From NCBI GenBank assembly GCA_023229505.1, contig JALNZD010000006.1, positions 62,001-126,000 of the forward strand: a stretch of DNA of 64,000 nt. The letters are read 5' to 3'. The first letter of the stretch is position 1. The number at the start of each line of letters is the position of its first letter. The DNA comes from Bacteroidales bacterium. Its GTDB lineage: Bacteria; Bacteroidota; Bacteroidia; Bacteroidales; JAGOPY01. Positions 37,450-46,231 of the stretch are shown piece by piece. The notes under the pieces are model-generated. The model was given only the letters and a program-made list of their open reading frames with translations, was not told where the DNA came from and did not search any database. A program made the translations under genes and the position numbers.

Positions 37450-38169
37450 ATGAAAAAAATAAGTTTGATATTGTTTATTGTATTAGGTTTTTTAATCGTT
37501 TCCTGCGATAAAGAAGAAGAGGAAAGAAACAAAGACCTGAATTACAATCCGGTTATAAACCCGGTCAACTTCACCGATTGGATTAACAATGATTATTTCC
37601 CCTTAGTCCCGGGAACGATATACACCTATCATGCTGCTACGGCAGACGGTGAGGAAGCAACAGTCGTCAGCATACTTCATGAAACTAAAACTATTCTTGG
37701 TGTAACCTGCACCATTGTTAGGGATGTAGTTTCTTTAGATGGTGTGATGATTGAAGATACCTATGATTGGTATGCACAGGATACAGATGGTAATGTCTGG
37801 TATTTCGGAGAAGATGTAAGCAATTACGAAAATGGTGTTTTCCAGGACAAAGAAGGTTCATTTAAGGCTGGTGTCGACGGCGCTTTGCCCGGTATTGTGA
37901 TGCTGGCCCATCCTGTAATGGAAATGCCTTACAGGCAGGAATATTATTTTAATGTGGCCGAGGACTGGGGAAAAGTTGTTGCTACCGGGTTAAATGTCAC
38001 GACTCCTATGGGCAGTTTTATGAATTGCATCAAAACCGCCGACTGGAATGCGCTTGAACCTGATGCCCCGATTGAATATAAATATTATGCCCTCGGTATC
38101 GGCTTAATCAGGGAGGAAGTAGAAAATACCGGAGAAGTTTCCGAACTGATCTCGATTGGAATTGAATAG
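37450..38169 (+). CDS. Putative lipoprotein of unknown function
   Basis: 239 aa from the ATG at 37450, chosen because it begins a lipoprotein signal (MKKISLILFIVLGFLIVSC) with Cys in the lipobox; a longer frame starts at 37381 without a signal. The rest is a soluble, acidic, beta-rich domain containing VPGTIYTYHAAT and DTYDWYAQDTDGNVWYFGED, familiar from Bacteroidota surface or periplasmic lipoproteins of no known role. An IS element has landed just behind it. Confidence 0.75.
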   Translation: MKKISLILFIVLGFLIVSCDKEEEERNKDLNYNPVINPVNFTDWINNDYFPLVPGTIYTYHAATADGEEATVVSILHETKTILGVTCTIVRDVVSLDGVMIEDTYDWYAQDTDGNVWYFGEDVSNYENGVFQDKEGSFKAGVDGALPGIVMLAHPVMEMPYRQEYYFNVAEDWGKVVATGLNVTTPMGSFMNCIKTADWNALEPDAPIEYKYYALGIGLIREEVENTGEVSELISIGIE

Positions 38170-38186
38170 TATTTATTATAAAAAAA

Positions 38187-39639
38187 ACACTACTGACCGA
38201 CTAAATTAATACAAAAGAGGGTACTTCCAAACGGTTTCCCCTCGATGTTGTAGTTTTGTTTTGTGAACCAAAAACTGCAACATGGGTAAAGATACAGAAA
38301 TAAAATTAGTCGGACAGCCGATTTTTAAACAAGTACTCGACTTGATTGAAAGAGTAAACATACCAAGATTGGTTAAAAAGAATAGCGCTGACCGCTATTA
38401 TAAGACTTTTCAGGCCAAAACACAGCTTATTACCATGCTGTTTGGTATTTTAAGCCGATGTGACTCGATGAATGAGATATGTGAAGGATTAAGGGCTATG
38501 GGCGGAAAACTAAATCACTTGGGTCTAAAGAAAGCTCCTGCCAAGAGTACAGCCTGCGATGGTTTGCGAAACAGACCGAGTAAATTCTTTGAGGATGTGT
38601 ACTTCAGTTTGGTAGACAGGTATAAGAGTTTTTTGTCGGACAGCCGAACTTTTGGGCTCACGTTTAAAGAGGTACTGCTGATTGATTCTACCACAATCCG
38701 GCTGTTTAGCAATATCCTCAAAGGTGTCGGCCGCAACCCAAAGAATGACGGGAAAAAGAAAGGCGGGCTCAAAGTCCATATGCTTATAGATGCTGTTCAA
38801 TCTGTTGGGCGGTTTGTCAAGATTACTGCTGCCAAAGTTCACGACAAAAATTTTCTGAAAGAACTTCAGTTGATCTCCCATAGCATGGTTGTATTTGACC
38901 GTGCGTACAATTATTACGTGCAATTTGCACTCTGGACTGAACAAAAGGTCTATTTTGTTACCCGGATGAAGAAGAACGCCGACTACAAGGTCGTGGAAAC
39001 ATTACGCACACACGAAAGGGTAGACGGCAAAGCCATGGTATTAAAGGAAGAGATTATCGAACTTGAATATCATCCTGAAGATGGCCGTGGCAAGAAAATC
39101 ACGAAACAGAAAAAAGACCCTTCGCCTGAGGAAGGTCTGTTATCAGGACGCAAAGAACCGGTATTACGAGTTTCTTTGCAATAACATGGAAATTACAGCC
39201 GAAGAAATAGCCTTTCTCTACAAAAAACGCTGGGGTATTGAGTTATTATTTAAAAAAATGAAACAGAACTTTCAGCTTCATTATTTTTACGGCGAGAATG
39301 TCAACGCTATTCTCACTCAGGTATGGTGTACGCTGATAGCCCAGCTTCTGTTAACAGTCATACAGAAGATGGCGATGACAAAGAAAGCATTCTCTGTGGT
39401 AGCATCGCTGGTTCGCATCCATCTGATCAGTTTACTCGATGTTTTTGAACTGCTTCGCAGCACAAGACGTAATTATCTGGTCAAAGATCATCCGCCAAAC
39501 AGGATTGTACAGATGGAACTTGACTTGAAAAAAGGGGAGGTCGCTTTTTGAGAAAGCAGATAATTAATATAGAACTCTTGATTGTCTGGTTGTTACATAG
39601 ATAATAATCGAAAATCAGATTTTAGTCGGACAATAGTGT
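38187..39639 (+). mobile_element. IS4-family insertion sequence
   Basis: Imperfect terminal inverted repeats (left from ACACTACTGACCGACTAAA at 38187; right the complement of the ACACTATTGTCCGACTAAAA end at 39639) bound a 1453-bp element. Both flanks are A-runs, so a target-site duplication cannot be separated from the local sequence. It carries one transposase frame with a frameshift. Confidence 0.8.
38282..39551 (+). pseudogene. IS4-family transposase (DUF4372 + DDE), frameshifted
   Basis: The 5' part (38282-39184) has the DUF4372-like N-terminus (YYKTFQAKTQLITMLFGIL) and two catalytic Asp (LLIDSTTIRLF, VFDRAYNYY); the 3' part (frame from about 39113) has YKKRWGIELLFKKMKQ with the catalytic Glu. 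The two frames join cleanly if one A is removed from a six-A run at 39110-39115. Read as one protein it would be about 422 aa, the usual length. It is either inactive or a base-calling artefact; see noticed-but-rejected for why programmed shifting is unlikely. Confidence 0.75.
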
Positions 39640-39656
39640 AAAAAAAATCAAAAACT

Positions 39657-40187
39657 ATGAAAAATTTACTTTTATCACTATGCATGGTGGCACTAAGCCT
39701 GATGGCTTTCGCACAGGTCACGCCTCCAAAACAGGTAACCGACGCATTTGCAGGGAAATTTGCAGATGCACAAAAGGTAGAGTGGGAACAGGAAATTGCC
39801 ACTGAATGGGAAGCTGATTTCATGCTCGCAGGCGTTGAAAAAACAGCATGTTTCTCTGCCAAAGGAGAATGGATGGAAACCGAGACTGCCATGTGCAGGA
39901 AAGAATTGCCGGCCGAAGTTTTCAAGACCCTTGCCATTGTTTTCGACGGATTCGAGATGGAAGAGCTCGAAAGCATTGAGAAACCTGGTTTTACCGGGTA
40001 TGAGATCGCTCTTGAAAAAGGTGGTACCAATGTAGAGATCCAGGCTGCACCAGATGGTACTTTTACACTTTTATCTATTATGGTTAAGGAAGATCATCAA
40101 GGGAAATGCTGCAAAGCTGATGATGAAGGGGATGATATAAAGTGTGCCGGTAAGGATAAGGATGATGACGAGGAAGACGAAGATTGA
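39657..40187 (+). CDS. Secreted PepSY-like domain protein
   Basis: 176 aa with signal peptide (MKNLLLSLCMVALSLMAFA) and a PepSY-like fold familiar in Bacteroidota (VTPPKQVTDAFAGKFADAQK, VEWEQE then aromatic strands). The end is Cys-containing and very acidic (GKCCKADDEG and a DKDDDEEDED tail). Metal binding by the acidic/Cys tail is possible (inference). The IS element ends 17 bp upstream and has probably cut off its natural upstream region. Confidence 0.78.
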   Translation: MKNLLLSLCMVALSLMAFAQVTPPKQVTDAFAGKFADAQKVEWEQEIATEWEADFMLAGVEKTACFSAKGEWMETETAMCRKELPAEVFKTLAIVFDGFEMEELESIEKPGFTGYEIALEKGGTNVEIQAAPDGTFTLLSIMVKEDHQGKCCKADDEGDDIKCAGKDKDDDEEDED

Positions 40188-40221
40188 TTATGCATAGCAT
40201 TTCATCATTTCCTTTATATTA

Positions 40222-40391
40222 AAACGCTGCCAGTCCGCCTTTGGCGGAGCTGGCAGGTCGTCTCGTTTCAAACGCTGCCAGGTCTGCGACACTGGCAGGT
40301 CGTCTCGTTTCAAACGCTGCCAGGTCTGACGACGCTGGCAGGTCGTCTCGTTTCAAACGCTGCCAGGTCTGACGACGCTGGCAGGTTTGAA
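40222..40391. repeat. REP-like tandem array: four 41-44 bp units
   Basis: Units begin TTTCAAACGCTGCCAGG (first one slightly different, with an inner AGTCCGCCTTTGGCGGAG) and close with CTGGCAGG and a GTCGTCTCG linker, starting at about 40222, 40266, 40308 and 40351. The last unit ends in TTTGAA, and the opposite half follows at 40405. Confidence 0.85.
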
Positions 40392-40404
40392 CAATGTATT
40401 CCCC

Positions 40405-40450
40405 TTAAACCTGACGGCGTCCGACGCAGGAGGACCTGTCAGCGTTTGAA
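40405..40450. repeat. REP-like element, right half, at the 3' end of the RAYT gene
   Basis: AAACCTGACGGCGTCCGACG...GGAGGACCTGTCAGCGTTTGAA, the inverted partner of the array just before it. It ends two bases before the RAYT stop codon. Confidence 0.8.
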
Positions 40451-40451
40451 A

Positions 40452-41201
40452 CTAAAACTCTAAATATTTTTCGATATTTTCTATTTTCACCTTTTTCTCG
40501 TGCAAAGTCTTAAAATTTCCGATATTATCAAACCATCCGATGACTTCTTCGCGGTTAAGACTGGTTGGTTTTACCGATATGCAAGTCAGATATGATGACC
40601 AGCCATATTCCATCGAATGTTCGCAAAAACCATGGTGTACCGGATTCTGGTGAATATAAACCACCAACGATCGAAAGTATTTTCTGTTATAAATTATCTT
40701 CCTTTTGAATTGTCGTTCAAACAAGCTTCCATGGCGGTTATATTTTTTGTTATAATACTTTGCGTAAGCGTTAAATAGATGGGAGAAATGCTGGTGTGGC
40801 TTTGGAATTAAATTACTTTCAAACGCTGTCAGGTCCTCCTTCGTCGGACGTTGACAGGTTTTATCACCTTCAAACCTGACAGCGTCGCCAGCGTTTGAAA
40901 AACCATTTGAAACGGTCAATTCAACAGTTTCCCATTTAATCTCATTAAATCGCTCCTTGTCATAAGATCCATCGTCATTAGAGTATTTATATGCCATGTT
41001 TTGTTTGATCTTCACCATCAGATGAAAATGATTCTTCATTAAAACCCATGCATAAGTATCTGCGACCGGGCAAATATATTTCTCATAAAGTCGCATGAAT
41101 CTCTCGTAATCCTCTGTTATATTAAACAGGTTTTCCCCGTTTATTCCACAATTATAGATGTGGTAAAATTTACCCGGTATCAACTGTTCGGTTTTTTGCA
41201 T
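40452..41201 (-). CDS. REP-associated tyrosine transposase (RAYT), Y1/TnpA_REP type, with an internal REP-like segment
   Basis: 249 aa. HUH motif in MKNHFHLMV (about residues 55-63), the family signature FSHLFNAYAKYYNKKYNRHG then SLFERQFKRK, and the catalytic-Tyr region YFRSLVVYIHQNPVHHG. RAYTs are single-strand Y1 nucleases related to IS200/IS605 TnpA that recognise REP hairpins (established). It is flanked on both sides by REP-like elements, and positions 40818-40900 are an REP-like palindrome read in frame, inserting SNAGDAVRFEGDKTCQRPTK and nearby residues before FSHLFNAY. The frame stays open. Confidence 0.88.
   Translation of the reverse strand: MQKTEQLIPGKFYHIYNCGINGENLFNITEDYERFMRLYEKYICPVADTYAWVLMKNHFHLMVKIKQNMAYKYSNDDGSYDKERFNEIKWETVELTVSNGFSNAGDAVRFEGDKTCQRPTKEDLTAFESNLIPKPHQHFSHLFNAYAKYYNKKYNRHGSLFERQFKRKIIYNRKYFRSLVVYIHQNPVHHGFCEHSMEYGWSSYLTCISVKPTSLNREEVIGWFDNIGNFKTLHEKKVKIENIEKYLEF
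40818..40900. repeat. REP-like element inside the RAYT coding region, locus E
   Basis: TTTCAAACGCTGTCAGG...GACAGGTTTTA and CAAACCTGACAGCGTCGCCAGCGTTTGAAA, an 83-bp two-hairpin copy lying within the RAYT gene, in a region that is variable between RAYTs. Confidence 0.85.
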
Positions 41202-41230
41202 AAAACCTCCTTTATTTTTTTAACCTTGAA

Positions 41231-41324
41231 GGTCGCTTCGTTTCAAACGCTGGCAGGTTTGAAAAAAAAATTCCTTTTAAACCTGACGGCGTCCGACGAA
41301 GGAGGACCTGTTAGCGTTTGAAAC
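41231..41324. repeat. REP-like palindromic element, locus F, upstream of the RAYT gene
   Basis: TTTCAAACGCTGGCAGGTTTGAA and AAACCTGACGGCGTCC...GGACCTGTTAGCGTTTGAAAC. With the 40222 array it brackets the RAYT gene. Confidence 0.85.
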
Positions 41325-41352
41325 TGATGTTAAAATATACAGTGAAGATAAG

Positions 41353-41360
41353 TATCTTTG
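41353..41360 (+). promoter_or_regulatory. TAnnTTTG -7 promoter element for the GT2/flippase pair
   Basis: TATCTTTG, exact consensus, 27 bp before the start at 41388. The -33 region is not well conserved because an REP-like element lies just upstream. Confidence 0.6.
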
Positions 41361-41387
41361 CACCTTCATACCACTAATAAATAACCC

Positions 41388-42332
41388 ATGCCAAAACTTT
41401 CCCTGGTCATATCGGTCTATAACGAAGAAAGGAATGTTGTTCCCCTGGCGGAAAAGATCGCTGATTCGCTGAAAGGAATGGATTATGAGGTGATTTATGT
41501 TGATGATGGCTCGATAGACCGGACGGTGCAAAACATCCTGACGATAAAAGATCCCCATGTTATGCTGATCCGGTTCAAGAAGAATTACGGCCAGAGCAGT
41601 GCCCTGGCGGCGGGGATCGATTTTGCCTCGGGAGATTATATCATCACCCTCGACGGTGATATGCAGAATGATCCGGCCGATATTCCCATGATGGTTAAAA
41701 AAGCGGAAGAAGGCGACTGGGACCTGGTTGCCGGTATCAGGAAGAACAGGAAAGACGGATTTTTCATCCGTAAAATCCCTTCAAAAATTGCCAATCATAT
41801 CATTCGTAAGACGACCGGTGTCAAAATGATAGACAATGGCTGCGCCTTAAAGGTTTTTAAAAGCGATATCGCCAAAAATATCAGCCTCTATGGTGAGCTG
41901 CACCGTTTCATCGCGGTAATGGCAGCATTGGAAGGAGCAACGATCACCCAGGTTGATGTAAACCATTTCCCCCGGATACATGGACAATCAAAATACGGCC
42001 TTTCCCGGACATTCAAGGTAATCAGCGATCTGATCCTCTTGTTATTTATCAAAAGATACCTGCAGAAGCCCATGCATTTCTTCGGCAAGTGGGGCCTGGT
42101 GATCCTGATCCCCGGCGTCATTATCAATATCTACCTGCTCATTCTTAAAATCCTTGGACATGATATATGGGGAAGGCCATTGCTTATACTCGGCATCATG
42201 CTGGTAGTGGCAGGTTTTCAGATGATCACCAGCGGGATCATTGCAGAGTTGGTGATGCGTACTTATTTCGAATCCCAGCAAAAAAAGCCTTACCGCATAA
42301 GTAATATTTTCAGGGGTGGGAAGCAAGCTTAA
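41388..42332 (+). CDS. Polyprenyl-phosphate glycosyltransferase (GT2, DPM1/GtrB-like)
   Basis: 314 aa. A cytoplasmic GT-A domain (VISVYNEERNV, VDDGSIDRT, DXD-type TLDGDMQNDPADIP and HFPRIHGQSKYGL) is followed by two C-terminal membrane helices, as in enzymes that load a sugar onto undecaprenyl or dolichyl phosphate at the inner face of the membrane. It overlaps the next gene by 17 bp. Together they could make and flip a lipid-linked sugar used by GT39-type enzymes such as those at 19.6 and 34.5 kb (inference). Confidence 0.9.
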   Translation: MPKLSLVISVYNEERNVVPLAEKIADSLKGMDYEVIYVDDGSIDRTVQNILTIKDPHVMLIRFKKNYGQSSALAAGIDFASGDYIITLDGDMQNDPADIPMMVKKAEEGDWDLVAGIRKNRKDGFFIRKIPSKIANHIIRKTTGVKMIDNGCALKVFKSDIAKNISLYGELHRFIAVMAALEGATITQVDVNHFPRIHGQSKYGLSRTFKVISDLILLLFIKRYLQKPMHFFGKWGLVILIPGVIINIYLLILKILGHDIWGRPLLILGIMLVVAGFQMITSGIIAELVMRTYFESQQKKPYRISNIFRGGKQA

Positions 42333-43209
42333 ACGACTGCTTAAAACATTGCTGAAATTTGCCGTCACGGCAGCAGCGCTGTATTTTGTCCTCAGGAAGA
42401 TAAATGTTGCCGATATCCTGGAGCTTTACCGCCAGTCAAACCTCTTTTATATTCTCGCAGCCCTCGTCGCTTTTTCCTTTTCCAAGCTGGTTTCTGCCAT
42501 CCGGCTGAATATGTTCTTTTCAGCTATCGGATTGAAGCTCGATGAAAAGACAAATATCAGGCTTTACCTGCTGGGTATGTTTTACAATCTTTTCCTTCCC
42601 GGCGGGATCGGGGGCGACGGGTACAAGATCTACCTGCTCCAAAAAACTTATCAGACCGGTACGAAAAAGATCTTCGGGGCCGTGCTGGCCGACAGGCTGT
42701 CCGGAATGGTTGCCCTGGTGGTCCTGGCATTGGCAGGAGTTTCATTTCTTGATACGGGTAGTAATTGGTCATTAGTTGTTGGTCATTGGTCTTGGGTTAA
42801 TCTTGCTTTCCTGCTTCTCCCATTCGTATTTCTTGCTTATTATCTCTTCATCAAATGGGTCTATCCATACTTTCTGAAAGTCAACCTTGTCACATATTTG
42901 TATGCCTTTGCGGTCCAGCTGCTGCAGGTGGCCTGTGCCTGGTTATTATTGCTTGCGCTGGGTGAAACGGAAAACCACCTGGCTTATATCGTCATATTCC
43001 TCGTTTCATCGGCTGTGGCAGTATTGCCCATATCCATCGGCGGGGTAGGCGTGCGGGAACTGACCTTTTTGTATGGCTCACAACTATTGAATGTCGATAT
43101 AAATATTGCCGTGGGGATCAGCTTTCTGTTCTACCTGATCACAGCGTTAGTATCGCTTGGCGGGGTTTGGTTCGTTTTCCGACCTGTTAACTTGAAACTT
43201 GAAATTTGA
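42316..43209 (+). CDS. Lysylphosphatidylglycerol-synthase-TM-like flippase (UPF0104 family)
   Basis: 297 aa, GTG start inside the GT2 gene. Eight or so hydrophobic segments; the FYNLFLPGGIGGDGYKIYLL motif and LPISIGGVGVRELTFLYG are typical of LPG_synthase_TM proteins. A lipid-linked-sugar or lipid flippase function is inferred from the GT2 partner. A 7-bp array (42762-42796) lies inside the gene, encoding a short loop rich in Trp (SNWSLVVGHWSW), and the stop codon at 43207 lies in another 7-bp array. Confidence 0.82.
   Translation: MGSKLKRLLKTLLKFAVTAAALYFVLRKINVADILELYRQSNLFYILAALVAFSFSKLVSAIRLNMFFSAIGLKLDEKTNIRLYLLGMFYNLFLPGGIGGDGYKIYLLQKTYQTGTKKIFGAVLADRLSGMVALVVLALAGVSFLDTGSNWSLVVGHWSWVNLAFLLLPFVFLAYYLFIKWVYPYFLKVNLVTYLYAFAVQLLQVACAWLLLLALGETENHLAYIVIFLVSSAVAVLPISIGGVGVRELTFLYGSQLLNVDINIAVGISFLFYLITALVSLGGVWFVFRPVNLKLEI
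42762..42796. repeat. 7-bp tandem array inside the flippase gene
   Basis: Five in-phase units (TAATTGG, TCATTAG, TTGTTGG, TCATTGG, TCTTGGG) in coding sequence. Confidence 0.65.
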
Positions 43210-43219
43210 AATTTGAAAT
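43189..43219. repeat. 7-bp tandem array between two convergent genes, containing a stop codon
   Basis: AACTTGA and AATTTGA units, four in phase. The flippase stop (TGA at 43207-43209) is inside it. Confidence 0.8.
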
Positions 43220-45174
43220 TACTTCGATAATTTGACCAGCACCACCCCATGATAAGGCACTTCCGCCGTATAAACACTGGCGAACTGCCCGACATCCTTC
43301 TGCCTCCACAGGTCCCTCACTTTGTATACCCCGTTGATGCCAAGATCCGACCAGTTAACAGTGAGGGTCCTATTCGGTATCCCGCCTTCCCAGTTAAAAG
43401 CGTCGGCAGGAGAATCAAGGCCTGTAAAGAATAACCCGACAGCCACTGAGCTGTCAGCCAGCGGTTTCGCCCAAACCTCATATCCTTTATCTTGAAAGAC
43501 CCGGATAGCTTGCCGCCCCAGTTCATCCTGGTTGATGGCAAGGACTTCATCGTTGGTCAGGAGGCTGAGGGTGAAGTCATCAAGCCGGCTGAGGTCACAG
43601 CCGATCAGCAAGGGAGCTGAGAGCAGGCACCAGAGACTGATATGCGTATATTGCTCATCCGGTGTCAGGCGGCTTGGATGCAAGTTTGGCCCCCATCCTA
43701 CCTGGCCTACCACAAGCATGTCCGGGTCGTTCCAATGGCCAGGCCCTGCATACGGTGAGCATTTATCCTGGTCAAAGCCGATGCCTGCCATGCTTTCCCA
43801 GGTATCTGTGATATCTCCGGTGGTGCGCCAGAGGTTGCCTCCGACCTGACTTCCCCACTCCCAGACATTCCCCATTCCATACTGGCAAAGGCTGAAAATG
43901 ATATCACGGTTTGCAGCGGCGAGAAAATCTTTCATCAGCAGATAAGGTTTTTGGAGTTCCTGCAGGCTGTCGTTGAGTGCAATCTTCCCATACGAGCACC
44001 AGTCATATTTTAAGTAGTCGATGCCCCAGGTGGCCCATGTTGCGGCATCCTGTTTTTCATGCTGATAGCTACCCAGGAAGCCTCCGCAGGTCAGAGGCCC
44101 CGGTGAAGAATAGATCCCCAGCCTTAATCCCTGGCTGTGAACATAATCTGCAAGCAAATTCATAGCCGGAAACTTTTCATTGGTAAGAATTTCCCCCTTT
44201 GCCGTTCTTTCCGGGGCTTCCCATCCGTCGTCGATATTGATGTAAGTCCAGCCATGATCGGCCAACCCCGAATTAATGAAAGCGTCAGCAGCAGCGCGCA
44301 CTTTCTGGTCATCCACGCTCAGCCCCCAGCAATTCCAGCTATTCCAGCCCATCGGAGGGGTCAGGGCAAGTCCCTGGCCGGCAATGATACGGAATTCTTT
44401 CCGGGCCTCTCCTATTTCATTCTTCACCAAAATATTGACCTTATATTCCCCGCTATCAGGCGTTATTCCCGTGATCAAACCAGTTTTTGTATCAAGCTGT
44501 AAAGCTGCAGGCAAACTATCGACAGAATAAACAACCGGTTTCCGGCCGGTAACCGGTATTTTATAGAGAAATGGCCGGCCTGGCGTAGCCCCAAATACAG
44601 AAGGCCCGTTAATCCGTAATTGTGCCGAAACCGGAGGGGTCAGGATATAAGGCTTCTGTACAGGCGGTTCCAAAGGAACAGGCGGTTCTTTCCGGTACTC
44701 AATAAAAGCCCCGAGCCAGTCGGAGTGGTCATAGTAGTTATAATCACCGCCGTCTGATACATATAGTGCTATTTTTTGGATCCTCTTAAGGCTGACATCA
44801 ACCAGAAGGGCCGGATCGCCTTTTTTCATGATGCCGCTTCTCCATAATACACGCTGATCACCGAGGACAAAAAACTCTACCGAAGCTTTATCCCCGCTTT
44901 CATCATCGATGCCAACCAGGGCGTAAAATTTTACGCCCCTACCTTTTAAATCGACCATCATTTTGCTGATGGCATGCGTACCGACACCATTTTCATAAAC
45001 CTGGCCCGCCACGGTGAGCGCGTTACTGTCGACGCTCAGGTTGACCCGTGATGTCCCCCAGCCCGCTTCCATTTTGGAAATATCCAATTCATGCAGCCAG
45101 ATTTGCTTTGGTGGAATCAGTGTGCAGGAAGCTGCTACTATCGCCAGTGCAAGGATTGCAATATAGTGTTTCAT
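43219..45174 (-). CDS. GH27 alpha-galactosidase with N-terminal NPCBM domain (lipoprotein)
   Basis: 651 aa. A lipoprotein signal (LAIVAASC) directs it to the outer membrane or periplasm. An NPCBM carbohydrate-binding-like domain covers about 25-165, an Ig-like domain (SVFGATPGRPFLYK, PDSGEYKVNILVKNEIGEAR) about 185-265, then the GH27 catalytic domain from TPPMGWNSWNCWG. The nucleophile Asp is in YLKYDWCSYG (~389) and the acid/base Asp in WRTTGDITDTW (~454), so it looks active on alpha-galactosides. A convergent flippase gene ends 9 bp away, with a 7-bp array in the gap. Confidence 0.93.
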   Translation of the reverse strand: MKHYIAILALAIVAASCTLIPPKQIWLHELDISKMEAGWGTSRVNLSVDSNALTVAGQVYENGVGTHAISKMMVDLKGRGVKFYALVGIDDESGDKASVEFFVLGDQRVLWRSGIMKKGDPALLVDVSLKRIQKIALYVSDGGDYNYYDHSDWLGAFIEYRKEPPVPLEPPVQKPYILTPPVSAQLRINGPSVFGATPGRPFLYKIPVTGRKPVVYSVDSLPAALQLDTKTGLITGITPDSGEYKVNILVKNEIGEARKEFRIIAGQGLALTPPMGWNSWNCWGLSVDDQKVRAAADAFINSGLADHGWTYINIDDGWEAPERTAKGEILTNEKFPAMNLLADYVHSQGLRLGIYSSPGPLTCGGFLGSYQHEKQDAATWATWGIDYLKYDWCSYGKIALNDSLQELQKPYLLMKDFLAAANRDIIFSLCQYGMGNVWEWGSQVGGNLWRTTGDITDTWESMAGIGFDQDKCSPYAGPGHWNDPDMLVVGQVGWGPNLHPSRLTPDEQYTHISLWCLLSAPLLIGCDLSRLDDFTLSLLTNDEVLAINQDELGRQAIRVFQDKGYEVWAKPLADSSVAVGLFFTGLDSPADAFNWEGGIPNRTLTVNWSDLGINGVYKVRDLWRQKDVGQFASVYTAEVPYHGVVLVKLSK

Positions 45175-45250
45175 AGGTTTGGAAATTATTTTTCAAGGTA
45201 AAGTTAAGAAAATAATATCAGGGTTTCCAACCCCTTAATTTATATAGCAA

Positions 45251-45285
45251 ATCGTCCATCGTCCATGTTCAATCGTCCATGCTTC
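45251..45285. repeat. 7-bp tandem array upstream of PPK2
   Basis: ATCGTCC units with variants, five in phase, in the promoter-side gap between the GH27 and PPK2 genes. Confidence 0.7.
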
Positions 45286-45301
45286 CATGCCGCTTTTTAT
45301 T

Positions 45302-45309
45302 TATCTTTG
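45302..45309 (+). promoter_or_regulatory. TAnnTTTG -7 promoter element for the PPK2/L,D-transpeptidase operon
   Basis: TATCTTTG, exact consensus, 25 bp before ATG 45335. The 7-bp array lies just upstream. Confidence 0.6.
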
Positions 45310-45334
45310 GCATTAATATTAACCCCATTCAGCC

Positions 45335-46231
45335 ATGATTACCAGCAAACAGACCGAAAAGATCCAAAAGTTCATCAAGCCTTATCGCATTACCGATGGC
45401 AAAAACTTTAAGTTAAAGGCTATCGACCCGGATGATATGGGTGAATTTGGTAAAAATGATAAAGACCGGCTGAAAGAAGCGCTGGAGGAGGGCATTGCCC
45501 AGATGAGGGAGCTCCAGGAAAAGCTTTACGCGGATAACAAATGGGGTGTGTTACTGATCTTCCAGGCCATGGATGCGGCGGGTAAAGACGGCGCCATAAA
45601 ACACGTCTTCTCCGGTGTAAATCCCCAGGGATGCCAGGTCATGTCATTCAAATCACCTTCAAGTGAAGAGCTGGACCACGATTTCCTTTGGCGCTGTGTG
45701 AAAAACCTGCCGGAACGTGGCCGTATCGGGGTCTTCAACCGGTCATACTATGAAGAGGTGCTGGTGGTAAGGGTGCACCCCGAATATCTCGGCTCCCAGC
45801 GTCTGCCCATGACAGAAAATAACATCTGGAAAAAACGTTTCCAGGATATCACCCAGTTTGAAAAATATCTTCATCATAATGGCATCCTGGTAAGAAAGTT
45901 CTTCCTCCATGTTTCGAAAAAAGAACAGAAAAAGCGTTTCCTCGAAAGACTTGATAACCCCGACAAGAACTGGAAATTTTCCCAGGCTGATGTAAAAGAG
46001 CGGCAGCACTGGGATGAATACATGGATGCGTATGAAGATATGATCAGGAATACAGCTTCGGAAATTGCACCCTGGTATATCGTCCCGGCAGATAACAAAT
46101 GGTATACCCGTACAATTGTTGGGGCCGCCGTGATTGATGCCCTCCTTTCACTCAACCTGGAGTTTCCCAAAGTTGACGCCAGCCACTTTATTGACCTGAA
46201 AATCGCCCGTGAAGCATTGATGAACGAATGA
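45335..46231 (+). CDS. Polyphosphate kinase 2 family protein
   Basis: 298 aa PPK2. Walker A FQAMDAAGKDGAIKHVFSGV, the conserved GRIGVFNRSYYEEVLVVRV (Walker B region) and SSEELDHDFLWR are all visible. PPK2 enzymes transfer phosphate between polyphosphate and nucleotides; which direction and which nucleotide cannot be told. The stop overlaps the start of the next gene (ATGA at 46228), so translation is coupled to an L,D-transpeptidase, an unusual partnership. Confidence 0.92.
   Translation: MITSKQTEKIQKFIKPYRITDGKNFKLKAIDPDDMGEFGKNDKDRLKEALEEGIAQMRELQEKLYADNKWGVLLIFQAMDAAGKDGAIKHVFSGVNPQGCQVMSFKSPSSEELDHDFLWRCVKNLPERGRIGVFNRSYYEEVLVVRVHPEYLGSQRLPMTENNIWKKRFQDITQFEKYLHHNGILVRKFFLHVSKKEQKKRFLERLDNPDKNWKFSQADVKERQHWDEYMDAYEDMIRNTASEIAPWYIVPADNKWYTRTIVGAAVIDALLSLNLEFPKVDASHFIDLKIAREALMNE

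Noticed and set aside
39100..39120. Programmed -1 frameshift in the IS transposase
   Set aside because: The shift needed is +1, the run of six As gives a poor -1 slippery heptamer in the zero frame, and the IS4 family normally uses one frame.
40222..40450. A repeat array that might be read as CRISPR
   Set aside because: Units follow each other with no unique spacers, are palindromic and have dispersed relatives; no cas genes are near.
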